A model generated the notes under the pieces. That model was not told the origin of the DNA, made no database searches, and saw nothing but the letters and a program-made list of their open reading frames with translations. Below, one piece after another: positions 1 through 10,895 of a stretch of DNA of 64,000 nucleotides (positions are counted from its first letter, which is position 1; each line of letters begins with the position of its first letter). A program made the translations under genes and the position numbers. The stretch covers positions 1,400,104 to 1,464,103 of the forward strand of contig NW_019091424.1 of the NCBI RefSeq assembly GCF_001949145.1, given 5' to 3'. The stretch comes from Acanthaster planci. Its lineage: Eukaryota > Echinodermata > Asteroidea > Valvatida > Acanthasteridae.

Positions 1-970
1 TAATGTTGACTTGCAGGCCGAGGCCCTCAGACTATTCTGCAACCAATCATAATCACCCTTATTTTTAAAGCTGCAAATGGGTGATGAGAGGGGAGAGCTG
101 GCGATGGTGTACTTTTCTGAGTCATCGGGGCGAGGTTGAGTCGACTGACCCAACCTCGCCCTCGTGTTGTGGTATTTATGACCCCAGTGTGCGCAGTCCC
201 AGTGACCCGGTAATCTTCTTTTTTTTTCACGGGTACTTCTCCTGCATGACATTGGTACGGCTAGTGGACAATGCCCAATCAAGCGTGCGTGGACTGCACC
301 GTGTCAAGTTTACGCTTGGCGAGCTCATCTTCAACAGAATGAATGCACTCCACGACATCAAAATTAATCCGCATGGTGCACGATATTCTCAGGACTAGGA
401 GTGCCTTGAAGGGTCACAAAATGATTTATGCGCGGTGGCTATACCTTTGTGCGTGGATAAAGAAACATGTTTTATGAACTCAAAAAAAGAACACGAGTAG
501 ACCCATGTTGGCAGCCATTGCAAACAAATTTATTGGGAGCTGTGTGATTTTGTAATGAGTGTAATAAATATAACGGAGAGTAAAATAAACGGGGCATGTT
601 AAAACTAAATACAGTAGGTCATTGTTTCACTTTCGAAGAAGACTGTTCACTTTCGAAGACCAGCAGTTGTCTTATGAAGACATGGCCGCAATAAGACACT
701 CTTCCTCTGAACAACGATTCAAGGGGTGGAAAGGGCACCGTCTGCATTGTCAGGAACCCATTGAAACAAGGAGCATGATGTTCCGAAGATCAAGGAATTG
801 GACATGACATTACTCGATGCCGACCAAGTAGATTCTCGCCTGTACAGTTCCTGTTCATGCGAATGCAATTTAAACCAATGAGGGAGTTTCGCTTCTATAA
901 GTACATATTGTACATGTACATGTATTTATACGTTACATTATATATGCATGTATTTTATTCTCACCCCAAG

Positions 971-1117
971 GCCTCCGATAGCGAGGCTCAGTCAGTTCCA
1001 TTTCGCTTCGGGGAAATCATCAGAGGCGACTTGACTTCACGCGGAGAAGAGCCATCGTGTTGTAACGTACACCTCAAAGAACACGTGCGGTTGGAGCTGC
1101 CTGGCTATGAAGCTTAA
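971..1117 (+). CDS. Possible 3' terminal coding exon of an unrecognised gene
   Basis: A pyrimidine-rich acceptor (tattctcaccccaag) is followed by 48 open codons. They encode ASDSEAQSVPFRFGEIIRGD and end VRLELPGYEA, then TAA. An AATAAA poly(A) signal at 1146-1151 is only 29 bp after the stop. The residue mix is protein-like but I recognise no family. Upstream exons would lie outside the window. Confidence 0.3.
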   Translation, partial: ASDSEAQSVPFRFGEIIRGDLTSRGEEPSCCNVHLKEHVRLELPGYEA

Positions 1118-1145
1118 ACTAACGATGATAATGTAATCAGTCTGT

Positions 1146-1151
1146 AATAAA
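1146..1151 (+). terminator. AATAAA poly(A) signal behind the candidate exon
   Basis: Canonical hexamer 29 bp after the TAA at 1115-1117. AATAAA-like hexamers occur often in AT-rich DNA, so it supports the exon only weakly. Confidence 0.3.
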
Positions 1152-2485
1152 TTTAAGATGTATTTTCATATGATTGGAGTTCGTTGGGCTTCACGCTGCA
1201 TTTGTAATGTGTTCACTCGGCTTTAATATCGGCGAGAGTCTCCGACTCTAGATCAGAAACTAAACCCAAATACCTGCGTTTGGGTGTTGTTGTCATATAG
1301 GGCATGGTACTCCCCGTGATTCAAAAAAACGATGGCAGAATTTCTGGTTTTGTAAACTGGCAAGTTGGGACGGTGGACATTGTTTTAGGCGGACACTCAT
1401 AGGCGGGCTTCGAATCGCCCCTGATTTTTTTTATGAGAGATAGGCCTGGTCAAAGTTTTGGCCCAGTTCATTTCCCTAGAAAGCGTGTAACCCCCATGTA
1501 ACTTCACCGCCCTCCGAAAAGCCGTAAAAAGGTTCCATGAAAAAATTCCCTGTCTGGATCAAAAGAACATATTGGGGTCGGAAATGAGCAGGGGGAAACA
1601 TGTAACCAGGTTCGACCCGGACTTTTGTTCGACGTTTTGACTTGGAAAAGGAGTCCGGTAAAATAATCTAGATTCCATTCGGGGTAGTTCTAACCCAGTT
1701 GTTTTTAAAGAGTGTAGGCCTATCGTAGTTGTTTATTGTGTGTTCTCGATGCCGTCTTCCCGTCTGAATCGCCGAAGACAAGATGCGTTTACCACACACG
1801 GAATCTGATCTCTGGGAGCGCGATTTCCTGACATGCTATTGCGTCGTTTTGCCGTGGGTGCTCGCCACTGCGTCATCCTGATGTAATTGCTTTTCTGTCT
1901 CCTACATCAATGGTATCATCTCGCCAAGAATAATTGACGATGATTAGGTAGCGCACATCAGTTTTCCAAATGTCATAATTTGTATGCAGCCAATTGTTCT
2001 CGCCTTGGCACAATGCAATTTGTTCAAAGGAGAGCGGAGTTTGTTCGCTTGATGAGTTGGTCCCGCACGTTCTTGCTTTTCATGACCCGGGTGTAAGGAG
2101 TTCCGATAGCAGAGCTGAGATTTTACTTGTTTCATTTTCAGTTGATTTCAAGCGACCGCGAGAGGCTCTGTTCGGCTTCTAGTGGTTTCACTTTTTAACA
2201 ATGGAAGATGATGTGTGCATTTAACATGCCACCGTGAAACTCGCTTTGCGGAAATATGTCAGAAATATTCCTGTAACAGCCTCCTCGAAAATGCTAACTC
2301 ACTGCGCCTACTTCAGGAACCAGGCTTGTCCAGTGGCCCTCAATCCGATGCTGCCGGATGAAATTGGGCCTGCTTTTGAACTTCGCAAAGGCCCGTTACC
2401 GTACCTTTTCTTTTCGATATTCCCAAATAAGCATGACAAGCAAATCAGGCAATAGAGGCCTTTAGAAAATTATGCATCAAATTAA

Positions 2486-2572
2486 TTGGAAAGGGTCGAC
2501 AAATTTCGCGCATTGTCATTGGCCAACGCATTGCAAACTCTTGGTGGCGCACTATTGTGAATCGCCCGTATT
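2486..2572. repeat. Half copy of palindromic MITE family M1
   Basis: Carries one arm of the M1 family (aagggtcgac..., ...ccaacgcattgcaaactctt, ...tgaatcgcccgtatt), matching the right arms at 19285 and 54395. The left arm is absent. Confidence 0.75.
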
Positions 2573-3202
2573 ATGTGTATTGTCGACTGCAAAACGCAAT
2601 TTGACGCAATGTAAATATGAACACTGTAATGTTGTCAAATGCCTTCTGGCTGAACTTAAGACATGCATCAAGATGTGCATGACGAGCAGAGACACGTGAT
2701 AAACACGCTGCGCAATAATAACAAACCATAATGCTCATTAGCATAAATAAAAGTCCGTTACAAGCCGGTTACAAAGGAATGAGTATGCATACAAAATGAA
2801 ATTAGAAATACAATAGTCGCTGCAGTTGTGCATGTTCTTCACTGTGAGAGCACGTGTCCGGGTCAACGAACTCTGTGTTGCCGTTTGTGCCTGCACTTAA
2901 AGAGACAGCCAGGTAATTATGTGTTTTTTCCCTGGAATGATTGTACATAACCGCAGAGGGTGTTTCCACCATGTCTGAGGGGAGACCTCATTCGAGCACC
3001 TTTACCCTCCTACGAGATAGTGAAAGACTAGCTTGCCCTGCGAATTTCTCTTTAAAGCAACACTATTATCACCAAAGCACTTTCTAGACTCTCTCTTGCA
3101 ATTACATTGTACATAGTGATTACTAAGCATGTTTAACGTGTTGACGGATGCGTGGTGTTTAGCAAACGTAGACGCTTACGGATTGGACACTCGATGCTTC
3201 CA

Positions 3203-3362
3203 TGCGGGCGTTTCACAATAGTGCGCCTCCAAGAGTCTACAACGCGTTGGCCAATCACAACGTGCGAAATCTGTGGACCCTTCCCAAACGTGCATTTGAT
3301 CGACAGATTTCGCGCATTGTTATATGGCCAACGCGTTGCAAACTCTTTGAAACGGCCATATT
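3203..3362. repeat. Palindromic MITE family M1, full copy
   Basis: Inverted arms gggcgtttcacaatagtgcg...ttggccaatc and ...ggccaacgcgttgcaaactc flank a short centre containing cgacagatttcgcgc. The copy is diverged at its right tip. Confidence 0.75.
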
Positions 3363-4390
3363 CTATGTTTACAAACTCACTGCTAAACGCATTTTGGCAA
3401 CAAATGGCAAAAGTTCACGAGGAAGTCTTCGTAGGATGTTGGCGCTTAAAGGGGCCGACGATTTGTTTAATGACCGTCCGAAAAACTGTGTTTGCGATGC
3501 ATTTTAGGCGGAGGAAAACCGTGCGCGATTTGTCCCATGCGATTAATTCGGAGAAAGAGGCGGTTTACGTGCGTAGTTTGCACACCATAATAATTTAAAA
3601 AAAAATTTACTGCCCTTGTTTATGGAATAGTATAACCAGCGTGACGTCACACAGATTTTTCATTTTTGTACTCATAACCTGAAGAAAAACGGTGGTTCGG
3701 CCTCACGGGGAGGGGGTGTACAGTGTTATGGAACATGCGAACTGACGAACAGTGACTTCCCGGATTTACAAGCACACTAACAGCGCCCTCACTGATCTGG
3801 GAAAGCTTGGTCTATTTTGAATGTGCAAAAAGTCCTAGGATTAACGTTACTTCAAAAAGAGTTCCGAACAGTTTTCATTTGAAAAAGAGTTTAAACGTGT
3901 ACAAAAGCGATGTTAGAACAGTGCATTGCATTTCATCGAAGAATTGTCCAACGAGGACTCTGAGGCTGAGGGTGACGTATCAAAACGAAGCATTCCGTGC
4001 TCCATTATGTCTCACACAGATGAAAAATAAATACACTGATTGAAGAAGTCGGACACTTCATTTTTTCCTTCAGCCTTGTCCATTGAAGCTTTCCAAAGAT
4101 TTCAATCCGAGGAGTCTTAAGTGTTATCACTCACAGTAAAATGTGAGGAGATGACCTCTCATTAAAGTCTTTTTTTTTTGCTGTGTGTACGTGCGTGTGT
4201 TCTCCCATGTCATTAGATGACGAAAAAACGTTGCTGACCGTGGAAAACAACAGCTGTGCCGAAGATTTTACGCATGAAAATGTTCACATTTCATCTGTGT
4301 GGGCCTGTATTTCTATCTTGGGTGTTCTAGACTTGCGGCTCTTCTAAGCACGATTGTAAGAGAAACCTACACAGAAATATTTCCGTCGCC

Positions 4391-4438
4391 ATGGCTACCA
4401 AGGCCAAAGAGACTGTCTTGATGATTCCGTTTCTCTAT
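4391..4438 (+). CDS. Candidate first coding exon of the ITM2 gene
   Basis: An ATG in a strong Kozak context (gccATGg) opens 16 codons (MATKAKETVLMIPFLY) that end exactly before gtaggc in phase 0, the phase needed by the exon at 5481. The encoded peptide shows no convincing similarity to vertebrate ITM2 N-termini, which are poorly conserved. The true first exon could lie elsewhere upstream. This is inference from splice phase and Kozak context only. Confidence 0.25.
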
Positions 4439-5480
4439 GTAGGCACGCAATGAAGATTAACCCCTTGCTGCTATATTTTCTGCATCAGAACGAAACGAAT
4501 GCGCTAATTGCACGGAAATAAACCAGACAGAGTCCTTTTGTTATGCCTGGTGCCACAGAACTCCAAAGATGGCGTGCGTGTGCAGCCAGAATGAACATTT
4601 TCTCGCTGGATATGTAGGGAATAATTAATTTTGTATTTGCATATCGAAACTACTCACTAATAACTTGAAATTTCCCGACCGTGCAAAACTTTAAAGGGTC
4701 AACACTGCCACATACAGTAAACTTGTATGTTCAACTTGATGTTCATACGCTTAGATCTAGATGCCACCTTAGTCAAAATAACCCAGCATTTTGTGCTTAA
4801 AAGCCACTAGATATAACACCAGCACGTTCGACCCATGAAAGTGTGATTCGCAGGCGTTCGAAACGCGCTGCAGGCTCCAAAGCGTTCAACCTATGGACCC
4901 CAACCTTCCAAGTATATTTTACGCTCTGCTGGATTTTTTTTATATGAGCTGTAATCGATGTGGCGTTTTGGTCACACATGATACGGTCGTGTTTCTTTTC
5001 CCCAGATTTATGGGCGACCTGTGAGTATAAACGGGTGATACGGTGCCTTTTCTGCTGGTCGTGTTTTGTCGCTCGCGGTTCAAGGCGCCTCTCCATGGAT
5101 GTGTTCCGTGTTAATTTAGTAGCCGTTTGTCGCGTTACACTCATACACAATAATTACCAAGACCCTTTTGGAACTAACAGGCCCAGGATCTGAATCGCGA
5201 TCAGTGAGCCTAAAGCCGATTCACTTTTTTCATTAGGCGGGTTCTGGTGTCAGTAAACCAGCGTTGGATTACAGATCGTGATCCGGATCCACGTGAAACA
5301 AACTGGCTCTGTAATGGAGTTCAAAGTTCACCTCCATTCAGGGTCCCTCCTCCCGTAAATGCAGGTTCTACTCCTTGGTCCGTGGTGAAAATTCACTTTG
5401 ATTCTTTTAGCTTAGGTCATTATTAATGTGTTGTTTTTCTTCACCCAACCCCGTTTTTCTTTTCATTTGCCCAATCGCAG

Positions 5481-5654
5481 CTGGGGTCTGATCTTCCGCC
5501 CAAGAGTGATGACGTCAGCGTGGAAGCCGCTCCCATCGCTGTGGTCAACCGACCGCGCAAACTCGGCGTCTGCCTCTGCGTGACCATGCTGCTGACGCTG
5601 CTTCTCATCGTCGGATTGGCTGTCGCCATGTTCCTTGGCCGCGCCTCTGGAAAG
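5481..5654 (+). CDS. ITM2: ITM2 exon A: cytosolic tail and transmembrane helix
   Basis: Acceptor ...caatcgcag at 5480 and donor gtgggt at 5655 bound 58 codons, phase 0 at both ends. A charged stretch (PPKSDD) and N-R-P-R-K precede about 26 hydrophobic residues, including a VCLCVTMLLTLLLIVG core. This is the signal anchor of a type II membrane protein. The two cysteines at the membrane entry recall the Cys-rich start of vertebrate ITM2 helices. Confidence 0.85.
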
Positions 5655-8600
5655 GTGGGTGTCGAATCAACCTCGTTCCCCTCGCAGAGACGGTCTTGCC
5701 GTGCCATGTTGGTTTCCACCATCATACCTCCGCGATTTTAACCCCCGGTATTGTGGAATTTAAATATCTCAATGTGGATGCGTTCGATTAGCTTCCACGA
5801 GTTGACCCAGGTTTAATCTCGTCCCCACCGTCTCGCTTGTCCCCTCCTTCCTCCATGGTTTGACATAGTACACATGGCCATCCCCAGGTCAGGTTTTCCC
5901 CATGTAAACTATTGGGAGATTTAAATTTGGCCTGCCGTCGATGTTACAACGCACGCACAATGCTTTTAATTGTGAAGTTTGATTTGTAAAATAAATAATT
6001 CTGCTGTTAACTTTAATTTATGATGTGAATACATCAGTCGATCCTCTTTTACAAGAGAAGCTTTGGGTGGTTGTGAGAAACGGTGCTTCCAGATGTTCGA
6101 AGCATTTCCAATCTTGAAAAATAATTTTCATTGAATGGATAAAAGGAATATTCCTGAGAGAATTTGGAATAATCAAAGTTTACGATGAAGATACTTGCAA
6201 GGTTGCTAACTATGAATGTTTGTGATGATTTTGCAGTATCAATATTGGTGTGGAGTTGGCTACGGAGACAATCCAGAGAAATATTACCAGGTAAGTAACC
6301 GATTAAAACCAAAAGAACCAAAACAAACACCCCAAACCAACACGTCCAAATCAAAACCCAAACCCCTAACCAGAAACAAAATCGAATCTCAACACCCCTT
6401 CGCCAGCACAACTGCCAATTGACACCAGCTCTTGCACATACTTAAGGTTTATGGGTTAGCGAAGGCATCTAATGGGAGACTTGGAAACGCATGGTGGCAG
6501 CAGCCTGCAAACCGGTCCTTTTCCGCGGGTTTGCGCGTGCCAGAACTAACGCGCATGCCTTGAGCTACACCCATGCCCATACAACCACAAAGGACCGTTG
6601 TGTCTGCCGCCACCAAGCGTCTCAAAGTCTCCCATTCACACTTAAACCAGTTTGGTCCAAGCGCTAGCCATCTTGGCCCTATACCAACTGTTGCCAACCT
6701 GCATCAGCCTAGGCCAAACAAAACCAAACTCAGGCTGCCCTTATCAATGTTTTGAACAATTTTACAAGATAAAGTAGTATTTGCGCCAACCTAAAAACCT
6801 CGTGTCATACAGCACCTCGATTCAGGTTCCCCTACTCACAATCAATCTTTCCCCCAGTCATGCAGTCAATGAATATAGTCTGGATCGTTCCATTTGTCTT
6901 GAAGGGAGGTAACGAGGGCAACGTGCTTGAGGAGGACATCGAAGTCAACCCGTTCGAAGGTTACGAGCAGATCGAAATACCCGAACAAGACTACTGCGAG
7001 AGACTGACTATTCTCCACGACTTCACTGTGGTATCTGCAGATTTTCCACTCTGAAACAGTTCCCTTAGCAAATACTTACAAGTGGTCTAAACTAAATTGC
7101 AAATGCCTTGTTTTCTTCAAAATGTTCACCTGTTGTCTCTCATTTACATAAAACTCAAACAGGAACACACTGTGGAATGTGAATCCCTACCCCGCGTGAT
7201 CCACTCTCGACCATTCAGAAGTATGACATTGTTTCTTCTTTCCTGTTCCTTGGTAGAATCTGACCGCATACAGGCTCCGTCTTTCTAGCGTTTGCTACGT
7301 CACGGTTCTGGACAAAGGCATCGTGATGGGACCCGAAGAGTTCATTGAGCGTGCAGAGGAGGTAAATCCCCCCCCCCTTTCATAACGATGATTTTACGTG
7401 CACTTGGCGCTATAAATGCAAATGCGCGCGCCAGACGCGCGTAATAAGACATGCCACACGTCGTGGCATGCAATCGTGCATCTTTGGTGCATGCGTGGTC
7501 GGACTGTTGTCGACCGATTTGTGACTTTTAATCATAGAGCAAGGAAACCGCCTGCTATCAAAGCGGATCTTGCTGTGTTGGAAAATTCGATTTCGTCTCA
7601 CTTTCAGCTTTTGATTCCGCGCTCTTTCTTGGGTTACGGGCCATAGACTCGTGTTCAAACTCTCTCATTGGTGTACAAAATCACGAATGTTTATCGTTGC
7701 AATGGAACGCTCCACCTCTCAGTGAATGAAACTTGTCTCTCCGCAAACAGAACCCGGAGTTTTTGTCCGACCACTACGATACCGTGCAGGAGACCTACCG
7801 CGCCGTGCTACCGGAAATCTCGTCCAGCGAAATGCACGGCGGCACCCTGGGCTACTACATTCCGCTGCTCTGCGACAGCGTGGAGTCCTACTGGATCGAG
7901 AAGATCCCGGCCGACGAGATGGAGGCCTGGCAGGCCTACTGGGATGAAGATGAAACAGAAGATGATGGAGACGATGATGATGATGGTGTCCCCGCGTTGC
8001 CAAATCCGGAGCATCGCCGCAGAAGGGGTAACACATTTGGAACTTTTGCTGGCAACTCAGACCCCAGCAATAGGGGGCGTTGTTGATGCAACGTCACATT
8101 GGGCGGAACATTACATTGTTACTCTTTAAAGGCAAAAGAGTGAAAAAGTCCCGATCAAAAAGAGTGGGTCCCTTATAAATCCACTTCAAAAAAGTGAAAA
8201 TCACTCATAAAAGAGGAGCCGAAGAAAGGACAACTCTTTTTGAAATTACCCTTTAAATGTCTCCTTGGAGGAAATAGAAGGTTCCCTCTTTTGAGGGTGT
8301 TTTTTCCTCGTTTTTAGAGCGGTGGTCATTCTTCTGCAGTGTGTTTTGTGTTGGAGAGAGAATTTTTCGATCTTTGCATTAGAGAGTAGTTCTCAAGTGT
8401 TTGCATTGAAAACTCATTCAAATTGCAAGCAAAGGTTAATGTCCTTGCCGTTAGAAATGCCGCGGTGTGGAGGTGAATTGGGCGGAGTTGTATATAATAT
8501 GCCGAAGGTTTATAACCAGTAAATGGGTCTAAATGCTTCCAGAATTAGGACTGAAGTGAAAACCGTTTGGGTTGGAGAAAATGATTTACCAGTTTTTGTG

Positions 8601-8762
8601 TTTTCTTCGTGCGTTTCAGCCGCTGAAGGTGCCTCCGACGTGGCCGTCATCCGTGAGTTTGCCGGGCGCAACGTGAGCAAGGTGAAGATCTTCGGCAAGG
8701 AGGCCGTGAAGGGCTTCAAGGCGGCCGTGGAGGGCGTCAAGGAAGCGTTCAAGAAAAACTAA
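5481..8762 (+). CDS. ITM2: ITM2-family BRICHOS membrane proprotein (exons 5481-5654, 6237-6290, 6866-7030, 7257-7361, 7751-8027, 8620-8762; N-terminal exon uncertain)
   Basis: Six exons with AG/GT borders join in phase (0,0,0,0,1) into 305 codons plus stop, lacking only the extreme N-terminus. In order: a cytosolic segment, one transmembrane helix (residues 28-53, preceded by basic R-P-R-K, so type II), a CGVGY motif matching the ITM2 CGI/V-x-Y, an ILHDF motif matching the conserved HDF of BRICHOS, an LTAY...CYV block and a YYIPLLC block giving the two BRICHOS cysteines 63 residues apart, an acidic run (DEDETEDDGDDDDD), a furin-type HRRRR, and a 47-residue lysine-rich C-terminus. Known for the family: BRICHOS acts as an intramolecular chaperone and furin releases the C-terminal peptide. 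Odd: the C-terminal peptide lacks both family cysteines and carries a 20+ residue cationic extension. Family assignment is firm; orthology to ITM2A, B or C cannot be decided here. Confidence 0.88.
6237..6290 (+). CDS. ITM2: ITM2 exon B: juxtamembrane lumenal segment
   Basis: Acceptor ttttgcag and donor gtaagtaac, the latter near consensus, bound 18 codons (YQYWCGVGYGDNPEKYYQ), phase 0/0. The WCGVGY motif matches the YCGI/VxY found just outside the membrane in ITM2 proteins. Confidence 0.85.
6471..6636. repeat. Inverted-repeat element (family M2) in ITM2 intron B
   Basis: Arms of about 45 bp begin aatgggagactt...ggtccttt and end caaaggaccg...agtctcccatt. Both contain a GGTGGC-type internal block. 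No coding capacity. A related, much longer copy with diverged ends lies at 58670-59319. Confidence 0.7.
6866..7030 (+). CDS. ITM2: ITM2 exon C: linker and start of BRICHOS
   Basis: The exon ends at 7030 before gtatct. It encodes LEEDIEVNPFEGYEQIEIPEQ and then ILHDFTV, aligning with the ITM2 linker (EE-x-VEFI-x-VPVPEF) and the conserved HDF of BRICHOS. The start is ambiguous. An acceptor after gtcatgcag (start 6866) and one after tgtcttgaag (start 6905) are both phase 0 and differ by 13 residues (SMNIVWIVPFVLK). The shorter version aligns better with the family. Confidence 0.78.
7257..7361 (+). CDS. ITM2: ITM2 exon D: BRICHOS core with first cysteine
   Basis: Acceptor tccttggtag and donor gtaaatcc bound 35 codons, phase 0/0. 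NLTAYRLRLSSVCYVTVLDKG aligns with the ITM2 block LTAY...DKCYVI-LNT. MGPEEFIERAEE matches the following helix (PPRN-x-x-ELL). Confidence 0.88.
7362..7750. other. ITM2 intron D
   Basis: 389-bp intron. Contains a short palindromic stretch around 7448-7492 with two gtggcatgc/ggtgcatgc-type motifs. No other feature seen. Confidence 0.6.
7751..8027 (+). CDS. ITM2: ITM2 exon E: end of BRICHOS, acidic linker, furin-type site
   Basis: Acceptor ccgcaaacag and donor ggtaac bound 92 codons plus one base. GGTLGYYIPLLCDS aligns with ITM2 LGxFIYxLC, the second BRICHOS cysteine. After it come WIEKIPADEMEAWQAYW, an unbroken acidic run (about 12 of 15 residues D or E), PALPNPE and then HRRRR, which fits the furin R-x-K/R-R consensus. 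The split glycine/alanine codon (G|CC) continues in the last exon. The acidic run is not typical of ITM2. Confidence 0.88.
8028..8619. other. ITM2 intron E
   Basis: 592-bp intron. The first half (about 8125-8310) is purine-rich with repeated aaaagagt/actctttt words in both orientations, suggesting a degraded inverted repeat. No coding sequence seen. Confidence 0.5.
8620..8762 (+). CDS. ITM2: ITM2 exon F: derived Bri-type C-terminal peptide
   Basis: Acceptor cgtgcgtttcag; phase 1 matches the preceding donor; TAA at 8760-8762. The peptide after RRRR is 47 residues (8 K, 2 R, 5 E, 1 D; net about +4). Its first part (EGASDVAVIREFAGRN) aligns without gaps to the Bri peptide REASNCFAIRHFENK. Cys becomes Val, the second Cys position (LIC) becomes Phe, and GKEAVKGFKAAVEGVKEAF follows, which is amphipathic if helical. 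No AATAAA was found in the next ~400 bp. Confidence 0.85.
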
Positions 8763-9529
8763 GATGGTGTGGCGGGATCTCCACCCTGAGATTTTCTTGA
8801 ATGACCATTGTTTGTGTTTGTGTTCTTAAACGATTTTGTTTACCACAAGTATTTATGCGGGGTTGTTTTGCATCCTGTTTTTGTTAGGCGATTGTTTGGC
8901 TAATTTTTTCAATTTGTTTTTTGGCAAGAAGGATTGTGAAGTTCACAACTATCAAAATATGGCAAATGTTCTTTTGTTGAGGGCCACACTGTGAAACGAA
9001 AGAAAACTGTTTCCTTCAAAACGTCGTCTGTAAGTTGAGTATGATTTCCATAGACTGGAATTTTACCTCCCTACTCTTACTGTATCACGTGATTTCCAAG
9101 CTTATTCTGGCTAGCAACAGCCAGCACTGGAATGGTCGGGTGTCTCATGTGCCTTGCCAGCCCATTGGGAGCCTTGTCTTGTTACGGACTCCTTTTACGA
9201 AAGTGAAGACACGTCTGACGTAAAATCACTTGATACAGCATTTTAGTCTGAAATTGAAGTTAAGTGGTAAACATCCAAACTGGTCACAACACGTTTAATC
9301 ATTCGACTTTAACTCGACGGTTAGTGGCGAAGCTTGAAAGGTCAAACATACAAAGGTCAAATGCAAATAATGGGCCAACGCAGAATCCTTCACCTTTCCA
9401 GTCGGAAATTTACTGTATACTGTAATTTGACAACCAGAATTAGATGTCATCACTGCGGTGGCACAATTCACGCGCGCTCGTGGACAGGTGGTACGCTCGC
9501 GTTACATGCTTCTGCGACCTATCCAGTTC

Positions 9530-9720
9530 GTAATGTGAAGTCACGTCAGTTTAAACCACGCCCACTACACACGTTCACTACACATAGGGTTACATGCATT
9601 GATCGCCGTTAACATGGAACCATGGAGACGGAAGTTAACGCGCAGCTTCAGCGATCGTCCAATGAGTGCCTGCAAATCGTGGCGCGTCCCCCTTTGTGAC
9701 GAAGGACACTTACGAACCGG
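9530..9720. repeat. Repeat family R1, copy 1
   Basis: About 190 bp (gttcgtaatgtgaagtcacg ... cacttacgaaccggat) with inverted ends (ttcgtaa/ttacgaa). It closely matches 62609-62809; a partial match is at about 54166-54210. Confidence 0.8.
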
Positions 9721-10558
9721 ATAGGGTGTTGTGATTTTCCAAATGCGCGCGCGTCAAGCTGAATAATGTGCGTGTGAGTGCGGTGCCACCGCAGTTATGG
9801 CGTCTGTATGGACTCGACTTGTAGGCCCATACAAGTTTACTTACGCGGAGTAAGAGGACCTATTTTTGCATGTAAAGATAGATTTCGTTGTGATTACCCA
9901 GAGGCACGAGCCACTGAGGCTTTCCTGCAATGCAGGCAAAGGAAATCAAACAATGATTCCAACGTATACACAGATTTTAAGTAACAAGTAAACTGGTAAC
10001 ATTGAACATTATTGGTACCCGATTGGGTTGTTGCTACATGCTTACAACTGTAGCCAGTGGGATCGAGATGATCAACGATTTTTTTTTCTCGTAGGCTATA
10101 GTTGTCCTGTTGGGATCGATTATGAAAAGTGAACTTTCGTGTTCAATTTCTGGACTTGATGTAAAGAGTTACTCGGACGATTTTCAAATGTTCTCACATA
10201 AATTTATTTTAACAGCACCCTTACATTTCTGTTGTTGATGCTGTACGTATCCATTTTTGTCATTTTTCATTGGAAATGGAAGTAATGATGTAGGCCCCAC
10301 CTTTTTTCCCCCCCACGAAAGAGTTGCCCTGCGCATGCGTGGGTTAGTCATTGCGAATTAACCAAACTCTGCAATGCAATGGCGGCCAACCATAGCGGTC
10401 ATTTCTAATGAAAGACATATAGATTATAGGAGATTTAGACTAATTTAGCACTCTTTTTTTGTGGGGAAACTATGATGCAAATAAAAGTAGTAACTAAGCA
10501 TCAATGGAGTTGAAGGAAACAGCAATGCATGCCATGAATATGCAATTTCCAATGTAGA

Positions 10559-10864
10559 GGGCGCTCTAAAATTTGTACAATTCCCAGGCACGGACGTGTA
10601 TAATAAAATCTGGACTCGCAATGCCCTAATCAGCCTATAGACGTCATTGAATCCACTCGCGGCCATTTTACCGAGCCGAATACAAAGCTTTCCTGGCAAT
10701 GTCCGCCTTTGTTCTTCCTGACGTCGATAGAAAGGAGCCAACCCACGCTTTTTATTCGGCTCGGTAAAATGGCCGCTGGTTGGCTTCATTTTATTACAAA
10801 GGTGTTGCAAGTCCAGGTTTTTTTTATATACGTCCGTGTTCCCAGGAGCCTTTTAGATCCGCCA
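10559..10864. repeat. Large palindromic element (about 306 bp)
   Basis: Near-full-length inverted repeat. Outer arms carry ggcgctctaaaa / ttttagatccgcc, middle arms tcccaggcacggacgt / acgtccgtgttcccagg, and inner arms a perfect match of over 20 bp (10660-10681 against 10753-10774, cggccattttaccgagccga). No ORF of note. Typical of a foldback MITE. Confidence 0.85.
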
Positions 10865-10895
10865 TCTTTGATGCCAGACAGTCTCCTTTCGAGCT

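Larger units (their letters stand above)
1..4390. other. Left flank without an established gene
   Basis: Contains the candidate terminal exon at 971-1117, an isolated splice-acceptor-like start near position 16, and copies of the short palindromic repeat at 2486-2572 and 3203-3362. The remainder is AT-rich with no conserved protein motif that I recognise. Confidence 0.5.

Noticed and set aside
17-52. Possible terminal exon AEALRLFCNQS-stop after a good acceptor at the window edge
   Set aside because: Only 11 codons, no family match and no upstream sequence to test; could be chance.
240-398. Open frame with protein-like end (RVKFTLGELIFNRMNALHDI...)
   Set aside because: No convincing acceptor at its start and no recognised family; left unannotated.
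3152-3598. 148-codon plus-strand ORF
   Set aside because: Most of it is the palindromic repeat M1, which gives open frames on both strands.
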